Shown: positions 16,330 through 25,530, counted from the stretch's first letter. The stretch is 41,362 nt of DNA from CAZVCG01 sp964626265 (GCA_964626265.1 CAZVCG010000018.1:1-41362); one strand, 5' to 3'. Notes: generated by a model not told the origin, from the sequence alone. Translations and numbers: made by a program.

Positions 16330-18361
16330 CTTCATTTCGCTTCGCATAGCGGGAGGACTTTTGGTCCTCGGCGCTGTCATGTTGGGTTGCCTTTCGCCAG
16401 CCTTTGCCGAGCGTGCGGCGAGTTTCATTCCTCCCCTGCCGGAAGAAACTGCAACGGGCGACGTACAAAAAGCGCCGTCGTCGATCCTCGTCGCGCCGGA
16501 CGCCAAGGTTCCCATTGTATTGCCGCCACCGAAACTTCCGCCCCCGGTTTCCATGCCGGCGGCAACGCCGCCTGAGGCAAAGCCGGAACAAAAAGATACG
16601 GTCACGCGTGCGCCTTTATCGGAGATAACTCCGACCCCGCGGGTGTCCGCAACATCCACGCCACAAATTACGCCTTCAACGCCTTCAACGACTGATGTGT
16701 CAACGGCTCCTGTTCCTGCCGCGCCCGTAAAACCTGCGCCCGTCGAAATAGCCAAGCCCGTCGCTTCGGCTGCATTGCCTGATATTGACCCTGATACGCT
16801 CGGCCTTTTGTCGCAGAACGAGGGCGGCTTTGGGGCTTCCATGTGGGACAACACGTCTCGCGCATTGGCGGAACGCCTGTTGTCTGACACGAACCTTCCA
16901 ACGGCTTCGCCAACGTTGAACGGCTTGGCCCGTCGCTTGTTATTAAGTACGGCCGCAGTTCCTGCCGGAGAAAAAGGCGCGTCTCAAAAGAATTTCATAT
17001 CGCTTCGGATTGACAGGCTTTTGTCGTTAGGCGATGTCGCGGACGCCTGGAAACTCGCAACGCTGACGAAGCCGGGACGCGTCGATGCCGTGACGATGCG
17101 CACCGTTACCGAAGCCATGTTGATCGGACCGGAAAGCAAGGCGCTTTGCGACCGCATTCCTGAGATCATGGCCGCGCACAACCATGAAGACTGGCAAAAG
17201 GCTCTCGTCCTTTGCCAGTTACGCGCAGGCGACGCCAAGGCCGTGCAACTGAGCCTCGACGTCATGTGCGAGCAGCAGGTCAAGGACGATGTGTTCATTG
17301 CGCTCGCCAACCGCGCCGTCCTGAACGACAGCAAACGTTTGCCGCACCAATTGACGCCGTTGCGCCCGCTTTCGCTGGGCGTTCTGCGTCATATCGACAG
17401 GCCGTTGCCGTTCGATCTGTTCTCGCGGCCTGATGCAGTGCTCATTCCCGAATTGATAATGGCGAAGGCCGAGGACGACAGCGTGCGCCTGGCTCTGGCG
17501 GAAAGATCGGCTGCGCGAGGCATTATTGATGCGAACCAGCTTGCCGAAGCCTATAAACGCGCTGTGTTTTCGTCCGAGGCGTTGACCAATGCGCTGAACA
17601 GCAGCGATGGTGGCGCAAAGCTACATGCGCTTCTGTATCAGGCTGCGGCTCAGGAGCAAACGTCCTCTAAGCGCACGGAACTCATCACGAAATTCGTTCA
17701 AACTTCGGATCCGGCCATTCTCGCAGGCGGCGCGAGCCAGCTTCTAGCCGGGCTTGCCATGGCGATACCTCCATCGCCGGACGCGAACATGTTCTCGGCC
17801 TTGGCTGCGCGCATTTACGCGCTTGCCGGAAAGCCGGATCGCGCGATGGAATGGCTCAAAATCGTTCAAGGCCCCGCAAGCAAGCTGCCGAATATCGCAT
17901 CGGAAATGCAGGCCAATTGGCCGCTGTTTGTGCTGGCGGGCATTGTGCCGGACGCCGAATACGGCAAAGGCCTGAAAGAATGGCTGGGGCAAAAGCTGAA
18001 CGACTCCGCGCTGGAGCCGCAGGTCCTTAAATCGCGCCGCCTTCAGGCGGGGAACATGCTGATGCTCTTCAACGCCGCGGGCTTCGCCTTGCCGGAGGAA
18101 GCGTGGCTGACGGTTATGGAAGCGTCTGGCGACAACAAGAAAATGCCTATTCCTTCTACAGTATTGCTGGAACGTTTACGCAACGCTTCGACCAACCAAC
18201 GCCGCGCCGAAACCGTACTGATCTGTCTTTCCCTGGTTAACGCCGGCGTTAGCGAGACGCCGCTTTTCGTTACGGCGGAAGCCGTGCGCGCCTTGCGCCT
18301 TGTGGGGCTGACGGCGGATGCGCTGGCCCTAGCGCGCGAAGCGGCGCTGACCATCCAATAA
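16310..18361 (+). CDS. Large exported protein of unknown function, Pro-rich then helical-repeat-like
   Basis: The protein has 683 residues from MPRSLVSFISLRIAGG. The N-terminal signal segment (GGLLVLGAVMLGCLSPAFA) could end in signal peptidase I cleavage after AFA; the internal LGC is also lipobox-like. Residues about 35-160 are Pro/Thr/Ala-rich low complexity, suited to crossing the periplasm or cell wall. The remainder is predicted alpha-helical by composition, resembling TPR/solenoid arrays (for example AARIYALAGKPDRAMEWLKIVQG), without a motif I can name. The ATG at 16310 is preferred over 16247 because it begins the signal peptide and couples to the micro-ORF. A periplasmic scaffold role is only a guess. 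Confidence 0.85.
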   Translation: MPRSLVSFISLRIAGGLLVLGAVMLGCLSPAFAERAASFIPPLPEETATGDVQKAPSSILVAPDAKVPIVLPPPKLPPPVSMPAATPPEAKPEQKDTVTRAPLSEITPTPRVSATSTPQITPSTPSTTDVSTAPVPAAPVKPAPVEIAKPVASAALPDIDPDTLGLLSQNEGGFGASMWDNTSRALAERLLSDTNLPTASPTLNGLARRLLLSTAAVPAGEKGASQKNFISLRIDRLLSLGDVADAWKLATLTKPGRVDAVTMRTVTEAMLIGPESKALCDRIPEIMAAHNHEDWQKALVLCQLRAGDAKAVQLSLDVMCEQQVKDDVFIALANRAVLNDSKRLPHQLTPLRPLSLGVLRHIDRPLPFDLFSRPDAVLIPELIMAKAEDDSVRLALAERSAARGIIDANQLAEAYKRAVFSSEALTNALNSSDGGAKLHALLYQAAAQEQTSSKRTELITKFVQTSDPAILAGGASQLLAGLAMAIPPSPDANMFSALAARIYALAGKPDRAMEWLKIVQGPASKLPNIASEMQANWPLFVLAGIVPDAEYGKGLKEWLGQKLNDSALEPQVLKSRRLQAGNMLMLFNAAGFALPEEAWLTVMEASGDNKKMPIPSTVLLERLRNASTNQRRAETVLICLSLVNAGVSETPLFVTAEAVRALRLVGLTADALALAREAALTIQ

Positions 18362-18371
18362 TATGTTGTTG

Positions 18372-19013
18372 TTACCCCTGCTGGCGTTGAGGGCGGTGGG
18401 AGAAGATGTCGACATTTTCCCATCCGGCGAGATCAAGTTCCGCGCGGCCGGGTAAAAAGTCGAAGGCGGCCTGCGCGAGATGCGTGCGATTTTCGCGTGC
18501 CAGCATGTCGTCAAGCTTTGCTTTCAGCCTGTGTAGATACAAAACGTCCGAAGCCGCATAGTTGAGTTGCTCCGGCGTAAGCGTCGCCGCGCCCCAATCG
18601 GATGTTTGCTGTTCCTTGATCAGATCGATGCCGAGCAAATCTTTCACCAGTTCTTTTAAGCCGTGCTTGTCGGTGAATGTCCGCGCGAGAACCGAGGCGA
18701 TCTTTGTGCAATATACGGGCTTGGGCATGACGCCGAGATAATGCGCGATCATCGCGAGGTCGGCGCGCGCGAAGTGGAAAAGCTTCGTGACCTTCGGGTC
18801 GGCGATCAGTTTTTTCAAGTTCGGGCAGTCGTATTGCCCCGGGGCGAATTGAACGAGGTGCGCCGTGTTATCGCCGGCCGACAGTTGAATAAGGCAAAGG
18901 CGATCCCGCGCCCAGCTCAAGCCGAGTGACTCAGTGTCCATTGCCACGATAGGGCCAAGGTCCAACCCAGCTGGAATATCGCCTTGATAAAGTTTGATGT
19001 CAGGAGAGGACAT
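18372..19013 (-). CDS. Short RNase D-like 3'-5' exonuclease
   Basis: The protein has 213 residues from MSSPDIKLYQ. This is a DEDDy exonuclease domain: AMDTESLGL (Asp, Glu), FHFARADLAMIAHYLG (Asp) and LNYAASDVLYLHRL (Tyr, Asp). No HRDC domain follows, unlike full-length RNase D, a second copy of which lies at 27152. Stand-alone domains of this kind are common in alphaproteobacteria and probably trim RNA 3' ends. A TTG start 7 codons upstream is possible; the ATG at 19013 has AAGAAAG about 10 bases upstream. It lies 113 bp from the tRNA-Leu gene. Confidence 0.88.
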   Translation of the reverse strand: MSSPDIKLYQGDIPAGLDLGPIVAMDTESLGLSWARDRLCLIQLSAGDNTAHLVQFAPGQYDCPNLKKLIADPKVTKLFHFARADLAMIAHYLGVMPKPVYCTKIASVLARTFTDKHGLKELVKDLLGIDLIKEQQTSDWGAATLTPEQLNYAASDVLYLHRLKAKLDDMLARENRTHLAQAAFDFLPGRAELDLAGWENVDIFSHRPQRQQG

Positions 19014-19126
19014 AGGAATATCTTTCTTAAGCAATGGCTTGCCGAGCCGTAGCGAAAACGGGCAAGGCCCTTCTTCGCCCTTCAGGCTTCGACGCGGCAG
19101 GCTTCGCTCACTGCGTTTGCGAAGGC

Positions 19127-19213
19127 TGGTGCCCAGGAGAAGACTCGAACTTCCACGATATCGCTACCACAGGTACCTGAAACCTGCGCGTCTACCAATT
19201 CCGCCACCTGGGC
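19127..19213 (-). tRNA. tRNA-Leu (anticodon CAG)
   Basis: The sequence is 87 nt with an encoded CCA and a long class II variable arm. The acceptor GCCCAGG pairs with CCTGGGC, the anticodon stem CAGGT/ACCTG encloses TTCAGGT (anticodon CAG), the variable arm is TGGTAGCGATATCG, and the T-arm loop is TTCGAGT. It reads CUG codons. The 113 bp between it and the exonuclease gene contain GAAGCC-rich imperfect hairpins. Confidence 0.96.
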
Positions 19214-19495
19214 TCGTATTGGCCGGAAAAGCCAAGCCGAAGTCTGGCTACGTAGGATGACACAGGGGGAAAGTCAAGATAATCGTCTTTTTAAGCCGGA
19301 TAAGGCCTTAATAGCCGTGTAAACAAGGCTCCAAAAGACCGGTTGCGATATCGTAACAAAGAGGTGCCCGAAAGAAACAAATGCCTTTTATTAGGAACTC
19401 TGTTTCAATGTCGCAACGTATTGACCTTGCTATTAAAAGGGCAAATTGTATAGACTTCTGCGACTTTCTTTCCTTCTCATTTGCAGAGGCATCAC

Positions 19496-20089
19496 ATGAT
19501 CTTTCGTCGCGCGCTCTTGTCGCTTTTAACTTTATCGGCTCTTTCACTTAGCGCGGCAACGCCTGTCTTGGCTGCTTCTGCTGTCTATGGCGACAGCAAC
19601 AGGTTGCCCAATCTTGTTTCGGTCGGGGGCGGCTGGTTCGATTTCGACAAAAACTCGCCGCAGCGCGAGGCGCTCGATTTGCGGTTGGAGCATCGTTGGG
19701 GCATGTCGTTGCTGCCCAAGGCGCATAACTATTTCACGAGCTGGGACAAATATTTCCAAATTCACCCGATGGTCGCGTTGGAAACCACGCACCGTGGCCA
19801 GTTGTACGGCGCGGCGGGATTCGCTTTCGACATTCTCTTGGGCCGCAACGTCGTAATCACGCCGACGGAGTTGGTCGGACTCTACTACCGCGGCGACGGC
19901 AAGCGTTTGGGGTCGTTCGTGGAATTCCGCTCGACGCTTGAAGCGGGTTATCGTTTCGACAATGAAATGCGCCTGACGGCTTTTATCGGCCATATCTCGA
20001 ATGCCGGACTGACGGATCTTAATCCCGGCGCGAACACGGTCGGCGCCTATTTTCACATTCCGACCTCCTACTTGGGCGGGGGAAGGTAA
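19496..20089 (+). CDS. PagL-like lipid A 3-O-deacylase (acyloxyacyl hydrolase family)
   Basis: The protein has 197 residues from MIFRRALLS, with a clear signal peptide ending PVLAAS. The mature part looks like an 8-stranded outer-membrane barrel with alternating aromatic strands. HISNAGL near residue 165 matches the catalytic His-x-Ser-Asn motif of PagL, which removes the 3-position acyl chain of lipid A. GAGG lies 6 bases before the ATG. The 280 bp upstream, between it and the tRNA, contain no gene. It may tune LPS and host recognition (family knowledge). Confidence 0.83.
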   Translation: MIFRRALLSLLTLSALSLSAATPVLAASAVYGDSNRLPNLVSVGGGWFDFDKNSPQREALDLRLEHRWGMSLLPKAHNYFTSWDKYFQIHPMVALETTHRGQLYGAAGFAFDILLGRNVVITPTELVGLYYRGDGKRLGSFVEFRSTLEAGYRFDNEMRLTAFIGHISNAGLTDLNPGANTVGAYFHIPTSYLGGGR

Positions 20090-20110
20090 GCGCGGTTTAT
20101 ATGTGATGTG

Positions 20111-20145
20111 AAAAGCCGCCGCCTTATTTTGGGCGGCGGTTTTTT
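20111..20145. terminator. Bidirectional rho-independent terminator
   Basis: The stem GCCGCCGCC (20115-20123) pairs with GGCGGCGGT (20132-20140) around an 8-base loop. AAAA lies on the left and a T-run (20140-20145) on the right, so it works for both the PagL-like gene and the convergent TPR gene, whose stop overlaps the T-run. Confidence 0.88.
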
Positions 20146-21742
20146 ATCTGCTGTTCAATATTGCGTTCGCCTTTGCGCGATACATGTACGCTTTGCCCTT
20201 CTCGCCCGTTTGCTCATAAATCTCGGCCAGCAATTCATAGGATTGGTAAAATCGCGGGTTGATGGCTATGGCCTTTTCAAGCTCGGCAATTGCTTCGGGA
20301 ATGTGTTTTCTGCCATCCGGCATATCCAACAGAGTCCGCGCAATATTGTGGTGCGGCTGCGCGAAAGTGTCCGAAAGCTCAATGGCGGCGCGGTAATGTT
20401 CGATGGCCTTAAGCGGCTCGCCGCGCTCGGCGTACGCCATGCCGAGGTTGTTGTGAAGGCTCATCGACTTGTCGCCGTAGCGCAAGATGTTCTCATAGAA
20501 TGCCGCGGGGTCGCGCCATAGTTTGTTCTGCTGGAACGAGAGAATGCCGAGAACAATCGCCAAGGCAACGGCGGCAACACCTAAAGATATCTGAATTTCC
20601 CGTTGCTTGATCATGGCGAGCGTCTGCGCCGTTCCCAATGTCAGGCCGACAGTCGGCAGATACATCCAATGCTCATTAAGCAACGCGTTCACGGGCATAA
20701 GCACGCCGCTATGCAATAGATGCGCGGCAAAGAACCAGCCGATGCCCCAGCTCAATGCCAGCGATTTCTTTCCGCGAGCAGAGACTGCAGTTCCCATGAT
20801 CGCCAGTGCTGCGAGGAATATAATCAAACCCGGCACAACCGGTTTCATCCATATGGATGTGAAAACCGGAAAATCGCGGAGCATGTGAAGATCGGCGGGC
20901 CATAACAGGATTTTGAAATAGGCTGGCAACGTCGCGAGGAAGGTGGAAAATCTTACGTATGGAGAGGCTGTCAGGATATTGACTTCCTTGTAGAAAGCCA
21001 CATCGCTCATCTGCAGGAGATAAATACGCACAGCCATATATAGGGCGGCGACGGCCCACAAAGGCCATGTCTTGATATATGTGCGATAGTTGAATCGCTT
21101 GTCGCTGACCAGAAACAAACATATCATCGCCAACAAAGGAAATGCGATGGCCGTTTCCTTGGAAAGCAATGCAAGCGCGAAGAAAGCGCATCCCCAAACC
21201 ATGCGGCGCGGCGCGAAATCGGGGAGCAGGGCGCATACGCCGGCAAGACAAAAAAGAGCGTAAAGCGGATCGGCGGTCGCGCTGATGTACGTGACGGATT
21301 CCGTATGGACGGGATGAGCGGCCCATAATAACGCCGCGCAAAAAACTGCAACCTGGTCGAATCCGAGCCGCCGTCCCAGCAAGTAAACCAGACACGCGTT
21401 GACTGCATGAAGCGCGACGTTCAGAAAATGAAACCAGAACAACGACAATCCGGCGAATTGAAAAACGACGAAATACAAAAGCCCTTGCAACGGCCTGTAA
21501 AAAGAATCCTGTCCGCCGAAGCCTGCCGTGCTGCATGACGTGAGGAGCTTCGGCAACGCGCCCCAAAACCGCAGGTATTCGTTTTTCAGGATAAGGAATT
21601 CATCGTCCAGCAAAAATTCATTGCCGTACACGTTTCCATACGCCGCGAACACGGCGAAGACGAGAAGGGCGATGGGGAGTATCGTGAAAAGGACGTCATT
21701 CCCGCGAAAGCGGGAATCCAGCGGCCCGCGTCTGCGGGCCAT
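20144..21742 (-). CDS. Multi-pass membrane protein with C-terminal TPR (TMTC/DUF1736-like)
   Basis: The protein has 532 residues from MARRRGPLDSR. About ten membrane segments run through residues 18-390, including a DDE-containing first loop (EFLLDDEFLILKNEYL) and AAHPVHTESVTYIS, both typical of TMTC-like integral membrane O-mannosyltransferase relatives. Three TPR units follow (MSLHNNLGMAYAERGEPLKAIEHY onward, residues split over the last 120). The first 16 residues are encoded by a palindromic repeat element, and the first membrane helix begins right after it. No Shine-Dalgarno precedes 21742; a GTG at 21766 is an alternative. A role in protein or glycan modification is inferred from the family only. 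Confidence 0.82.
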   Translation of the reverse strand: MARRRGPLDSRFRGNDVLFTILPIALLVFAVFAAYGNVYGNEFLLDDEFLILKNEYLRFWGALPKLLTSCSTAGFGGQDSFYRPLQGLLYFVVFQFAGLSLFWFHFLNVALHAVNACLVYLLGRRLGFDQVAVFCAALLWAAHPVHTESVTYISATADPLYALFCLAGVCALLPDFAPRRMVWGCAFFALALLSKETAIAFPLLAMICLFLVSDKRFNYRTYIKTWPLWAVAALYMAVRIYLLQMSDVAFYKEVNILTASPYVRFSTFLATLPAYFKILLWPADLHMLRDFPVFTSIWMKPVVPGLIIFLAALAIMGTAVSARGKKSLALSWGIGWFFAAHLLHSGVLMPVNALLNEHWMYLPTVGLTLGTAQTLAMIKQREIQISLGVAAVALAIVLGILSFQQNKLWRDPAAFYENILRYGDKSMSLHNNLGMAYAERGEPLKAIEHYRAAIELSDTFAQPHHNIARTLLDMPDGRKHIPEAIAELEKAIAINPRFYQSYELLAEIYEQTGEKGKAYMYRAKANAILNSR

Positions 21743-21841
21743 ATAATTAAATAAGATCGTTTTCACTTTTATGTTCAAATAGTGTTTTCCTGACATGCTC
21801 GCTATCGCTCGCACTGGATTCCCGCTTTCGCGGAATTGACG
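21694..21841. repeat. 148 bp palindromic element with 27 bp inverted ends, covering the start of the TPR gene
   Basis: The left end 21695-21721 and right end 21814-21840 are inverted copies matching at 25 of 27 positions. Each end is itself a palindrome of the form ATTCCCGC-gaaa-GCGGGAAT, the type called dRS3 in Neisseria (ATTCCC-N8-GGGAAT) and common elsewhere. An inner hairpin GGCCCGC/GCGGGCC lies at 21723-21740. The likely start codon of the TPR gene (21740-21742) is inside the element. No transposase is adjacent, so this would be a non-autonomous MITE-like unit. Confidence 0.82.
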
Positions 21842-21910
21842 CTAACGTATGAAAAAGTTCTTGTCCTGATTCTTCAATGCAGTTTTTTCGTTGTAGTCGG
21901 GAATGGTCTA

Positions 21911-22330
21911 TTACTCCCCAATAATCTTGACCAAAACGCGTTTGCGGCGTTGGCCGTCGAACTCGCCGTAGAAAATCTGTTCCCACGTGCCGAAATCAAG
22001 CTTGCCTTTGGTGATGGCGCAGACGACCTCGCGGCCCATGATCTGGCGCTTCATGTGCGAGTCGGCGTTGTCCTCGCCGGTGTCGTTGTGGCGGTACTGG
22101 TCGATGGGCGCGTGCGGCGCGAGCTTTTCGAGCCATTGCGCATAATCGTGATGCAAACCGCGTTCGTTGTCGTTGATGAACACGCTCGATGTGATGTGCA
22201 TCGAGTTGACGAGGACGAGGCCTTCCTGAATCCCGCTATCGTCGATGCAACCCTGAACATCCTCGGTGATGTTGACAAAAGCCACGCGCGTCTTGGTGTG
22301 GACGGGGATTTCCTTGCGGTAGCTTTTCAT
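21911..22330 (-). CDS. yjbQ: YjbQ/UPF0047 family protein
   Basis: The protein has 139 residues. It contains the family signature GLVLVNSMHITSSVFINDNE and HMKRQIMGREVVCAITKGKLDFGTWEQIFYGEFDG. Members form trimers with a His/Cys-lined pocket; E. coli YjbQ can replace thiamine phosphate synthase weakly, but its normal role is unclear. It follows aspS by 10 bp on the same strand. Confidence 0.93.
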   Translation of the reverse strand: MKSYRKEIPVHTKTRVAFVNITEDVQGCIDDSGIQEGLVLVNSMHITSSVFINDNERGLHHDYAQWLEKLAPHAPIDQYRHNDTGEDNADSHMKRQIMGREVVCAITKGKLDFGTWEQIFYGEFDGQRRKRVLVKIIGE

Positions 22331-22340
22331 CCGTATCCCC

Positions 22341-24149
22341 TTACGTTTTTTTCTCCGGCGGCAAATCTAGCTTGATATGCAATTCCTTAAGCCGCGCGGC
22401 ATCCACCGTGTTGGGTGCCTGCATCATCAGGTCTTGCGCCTGCTGGTTGAGCGGGAAGGCGATGACTTCGCGGATGTTCGGCTGGTCGGCGAGCAGCATC
22501 ACGATGCGATCGATGCCGGGGGCCGAGCCGCCGTGAGGTGGCGCTCCGAGCTTAAACGCCGATAGCATGCCGCCGAAACGGGTTTCGAGGTCTTCCGCCG
22601 AGTATCCGGCGATACCGAACGCCTTGTACATGACTTCCGGCAAGTGATTGCGGATCGCGCCGGATGACAACTCGACGCCGTTGCAGACGATGTCGTACTG
22701 GTACGCCTTGATCGTCAGCGGGTCTTGCTCGTTGAGCGCCTTCAGACCGCCTTGCGGCATCGAAAACGGGTTGTGGGAGAAGTCGATCTTCTTGCGCTCT
22801 TCGTCGTATTCGAACATCGGGAAGTCGACGATCCAGCAAAAACGGAACGCGTTTTTCTCAATCGCATCCATCTCGACGGCGATCTTGTTCCGCGCCTGCC
22901 CGGCCATCTTGGCGGCTTTGTCCTTCTTGTCGCACACGAAGAACACGGCGTCGGTGTCAACGCACCCTGTGATCTGGCGCAATTCCTTTTGCGCTTCGGG
23001 GCCGACGAAACGCGCGATGGGGCCTTTGCCTGCGCCCGCCTCGAACGTGATGTAGCCAAGCCCCGGCGCGCCGATTTCCTTGGCCCAGTCGTTCAGCTTG
23101 TCGAAAAAGCTGCGCGGCTTGTCGGAAACGGCGGGCGCGCGAATGGCGCGGACTACGCCGCCTTGGTCGATAATCTGGCGGAAGGCACGGAACTCGACAT
23201 CGGCGCGGGTGAACACGGACGTCACATCCGTGATTTCCGGCAACTGGATGCGCAAGTCGGGCTTGTCGCTGCCGTACTTCAGCATCGCGTCGTCGTACGC
23301 GATGCGCGGGAACGGGCAGGGCGTAATGGCGGGCTTGGTTTCGCGGCGGAATCCGCCGAACTCGTCGAACACGCCATGCAACACGGGCTCGATGGTGTTG
23401 AACACGTCTTCTTGCGTCACATAGCTCATTTCAAAGTCGAGCTGATAGAACTCGCCGGGGCTGCGGTCGGCGCGGCTGTCTTCGTCGCGGAAGCACGGCG
23501 CGATCTGGAAATAGCGGTCGAAGCCCGCGATCATCAAAAGTTGTTTGAACTGTTGCGGGGCCTGGGGCAGGGCATAGAACTTGCCCGGATGCAAGCGGCT
23601 CGGCACCAGAAAGTCGCGCGCGCCTTCGGGCGACGACGACGTGAGGATCGGAGTCTGGAATTCGCGGAAACCTGCGGCCCACATGCGGCGGCGTAACGAA
23701 GCGATCACGTCCGAGCGCAGCTTGATGTTCTCCTGCAAGCTGATACGGCGCAGATCGAGGAAACGGTATTTCAGGCGCACGTCTTCGCCGGTGTCGGCTT
23801 CCTGGTTCACCTGCATCGGCAATGGATCGGCCGCGCTGATAACCTCGAACTGCTCGATGTCGAGTTCGACTTCGCCCGTGGGCAATTTGTCGTTCAGCGT
23901 TTCGGCAGGACGCTTCACGACCTTGCCCGTGACCGTCACGACGCTCTCGTTCTTCAAGGCCTCCAGTTTGGGCATCAGCGGGCTAGACATATCGATCACG
24001 CACTGCGTGATGCCGTAATGGTCGCGCAGGTCGAGGAACAACAGGCTGCCGTGGTCGCGCTTGCGATGCGCCCAACCTGACAGGCGGACCGTTTGCCCAA
24101 CATGCGTTAACCGTAATTCTCCACAAGTGTGCGTGCGATAGGGATGCAT
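22341..24149 (-). CDS. aspS: Aspartyl-tRNA synthetase, bacterial type
   Basis: The protein has 602 residues. The N-terminal OB-fold anticodon domain contains GWAHRKRDHGSLLFLDLRD. The class II core has motif 2 (FRDEDSRADRSPGEFYQLD), a GAD insertion (residues about 290-420) and motif 3 (GSAPGIDRIVMLL). His33 in RKRDHGS is at the position where Pseudomonas nondiscriminating AspRS has His and discriminating E. coli AspRS has Leu, so this enzyme probably also charges tRNA-Asn for GatCAB. It charges the tRNA that GluQ-RS (38550) modifies at queuosine. Confidence 0.97.
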   Translation of the reverse strand: MHPYRTHTCGELRLTHVGQTVRLSGWAHRKRDHGSLLFLDLRDHYGITQCVIDMSSPLMPKLEALKNESVVTVTGKVVKRPAETLNDKLPTGEVELDIEQFEVISAADPLPMQVNQEADTGEDVRLKYRFLDLRRISLQENIKLRSDVIASLRRRMWAAGFREFQTPILTSSSPEGARDFLVPSRLHPGKFYALPQAPQQFKQLLMIAGFDRYFQIAPCFRDEDSRADRSPGEFYQLDFEMSYVTQEDVFNTIEPVLHGVFDEFGGFRRETKPAITPCPFPRIAYDDAMLKYGSDKPDLRIQLPEITDVTSVFTRADVEFRAFRQIIDQGGVVRAIRAPAVSDKPRSFFDKLNDWAKEIGAPGLGYITFEAGAGKGPIARFVGPEAQKELRQITGCVDTDAVFFVCDKKDKAAKMAGQARNKIAVEMDAIEKNAFRFCWIVDFPMFEYDEERKKIDFSHNPFSMPQGGLKALNEQDPLTIKAYQYDIVCNGVELSSGAIRNHLPEVMYKAFGIAGYSAEDLETRFGGMLSAFKLGAPPHGGSAPGIDRIVMLLADQPNIREVIAFPLNQQAQDLMMQAPNTVDAARLKELHIKLDLPPEKKT

Positions 24150-24509
24150 AAAATGAACTCCAGAAACCTTAATAACGCGACCAAGGGGTTTTAAAGCGGG
24201 TCGCGGGCAAGATCAAAGGGTTTGTCGGTAAGCCGTAAAATCCGGCATAATGGCGGCTCATCGTAATATCAACATAGGCCGCTTTAACCATGTTGATCTT
24301 GCATCTGCGCATACTTAGCCAATATTCACTCTGTTTCCAAATTGTGAATTACACAGCGAGTACATACGAATACATTTATGGTTAATATCCACAAATGCGG
24401 TTAAAGCAGAAAATCCAGTATTTCCGCCAGTTTTGACTTGTTCCCGCCACAAAAGGCTTTATAAGTTTGGAGGTATTTATACCGCCCATTGACATTACGG
24501 AGGCATAAA
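24150..24509. other. 360 bp intergenic region between aspS and the next plus-strand gene
   Basis: The region carries the divergent regulatory sequences of aspS and the gene at 24510. It is more AT-rich than its neighbours. No RNA gene, repeat or further ORF of convincing quality was seen, apart from the promoter candidate listed separately and the ribosome-binding site CGGAGG at 24499-24504. Confidence 0.6.
24438..24465 (+). promoter_or_regulatory. Candidate promoter of the 24510 gene
   Basis: TTGTTC (24438-24443) and TATAAG (24460-24465) are separated by 16 bp, placing transcription start about 35 bp before the ATG. An alternative -35, TTGACT (24433-24438), gives a 21 bp spacing, which is too long. 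This is pattern matching only. Confidence 0.35.
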
Positions 24510-25520
24510 ATGGCGCAACCTAAGACTGCAAAATATAAGGATATGAAAGATACTTCTGAACAAAGCTCTGGCGTAGTCAAGGCCATTGCATTTACAGCTG
24601 TTGGCGCAACCTTGTTGCTTGGTGCCGGATGTGCCAGCTCGGGCGAGATGAAAAAACTGTTGTCTGCTGAGCAGGCCAAACAGGATCAAAAAACCCAAGA
24701 ACAATTCGAAGTAGGCGCTATCTATGAAGGCAAACCCAAGGGTTGGGAAAAGACGCAAATTTGGGAAAGAGTACCGGGAACAAAGAATAAATGGCGGTTT
24801 GCTGGGTATGAAGGCTTTGAAAAAGTGGGCCAAAATGCTTTTCATAAGCAAATTGACGTAACGCCGCCCATTGCCGAAGAATCTAACAAAGAGACGTACA
24901 AAGAAACGCAGACTGGCCCTGCCGCTTCAGCGGCTGCAGCACCAATGCAATATGAAACTAAGCGCGTGCCAACGTACAAGACAGAGTGCGTACCGGATGG
25001 TAAGGGCGGTTGTGTCCCTCAGAAGACCCAAACCGGCACTAAGGAGCAAAAAATTCCTGTCAAGCCAGCAGCAGCTCAACAAGACCAGACCGCAACGACT
25101 GTGGAAAGGACATCAGAATCGAAGAGCGTTCAGCGAGGGCTTGTTGAGAACAAGGGTACGGGCACGCAAGCATTGGATGCGGGTACGCAAATCGTTGGAG
25201 CTGGCGTTCAAGGCGCACTCGGTGCGGCTTTGCTAAAGCCAACCCAAATCGACAATAGCTCGAACGCTCAACAACAACAGGGTCAACAACAAGGCCAACA
25301 GCAAGGCCAGACGTCCATTAACAATAACGAAAACCACAATACTGCGGTCTCTAAGGCAGAAGCCGAGGCGAGAGCAAGTGCTGAAGCCGAAGCCAAAGGC
25401 GGCAAGACCGTTATCAACAATGGAAACGGCGGCAAAGATCACGGCGGCGGTCAAGGTGGTTGTGACAGGCCTAATGACAATCATCGCGGCAGGGGCAAAA
25501 TTTTCAATCTGGGAAGGTAA
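24510..25520 (+). CDS. Putative lipoprotein, Gln/Asn-rich, unknown function
   Basis: The protein has 336 residues. After a 23-residue hydrophilic start comes a hydrophobic segment ending in LLLGAGC (Cys41), a plausible lipobox; a second ATG at 24543 with AAGGAT just before it would give a more normal signal length (Cys30). The chosen ATG has CGGAGG 5 bases upstream. A central segment carries KTECVPDGKGGCVPQK with paired Cys. Then a Gln repeat (QQQGQQQGQQQGQ), an Ala/Glu helix (KAEAEARASAEAEAKGG) and a Gly/His-rich tail follow. It is low in complexity and resembles no family I know. A separate ribosome-binding site follows for the next gene, possibly co-transcribed. Confidence 0.8.
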   Translation: MAQPKTAKYKDMKDTSEQSSGVVKAIAFTAVGATLLLGAGCASSGEMKKLLSAEQAKQDQKTQEQFEVGAIYEGKPKGWEKTQIWERVPGTKNKWRFAGYEGFEKVGQNAFHKQIDVTPPIAEESNKETYKETQTGPAASAAAAPMQYETKRVPTYKTECVPDGKGGCVPQKTQTGTKEQKIPVKPAAAQQDQTATTVERTSESKSVQRGLVENKGTGTQALDAGTQIVGAGVQGALGAALLKPTQIDNSSNAQQQQGQQQGQQQGQTSINNNENHNTAVSKAEAEARASAEAEAKGGKTVINNGNGGKDHGGGQGGCDRPNDNHRGRGKIFNLGR

Positions 25521-25530
25521 GTTGTAAAGT

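Noticed and set aside
16165..16890. Long minus-strand open frame (241 codons) rich in Gly, Ser and Val
   Set aside because: It is antisense to the Pro-rich part of the exported protein at 16310; its composition is the mirror of Pro/Ala/Thr codons, and no ribosome-binding site or domain supports it.
19421..19454. TTGACC ... TATAGA promoter for the PagL-like gene
   Set aside because: The spacing is 22 bp and better-spaced -10 candidates are poor, so it is not supportable.
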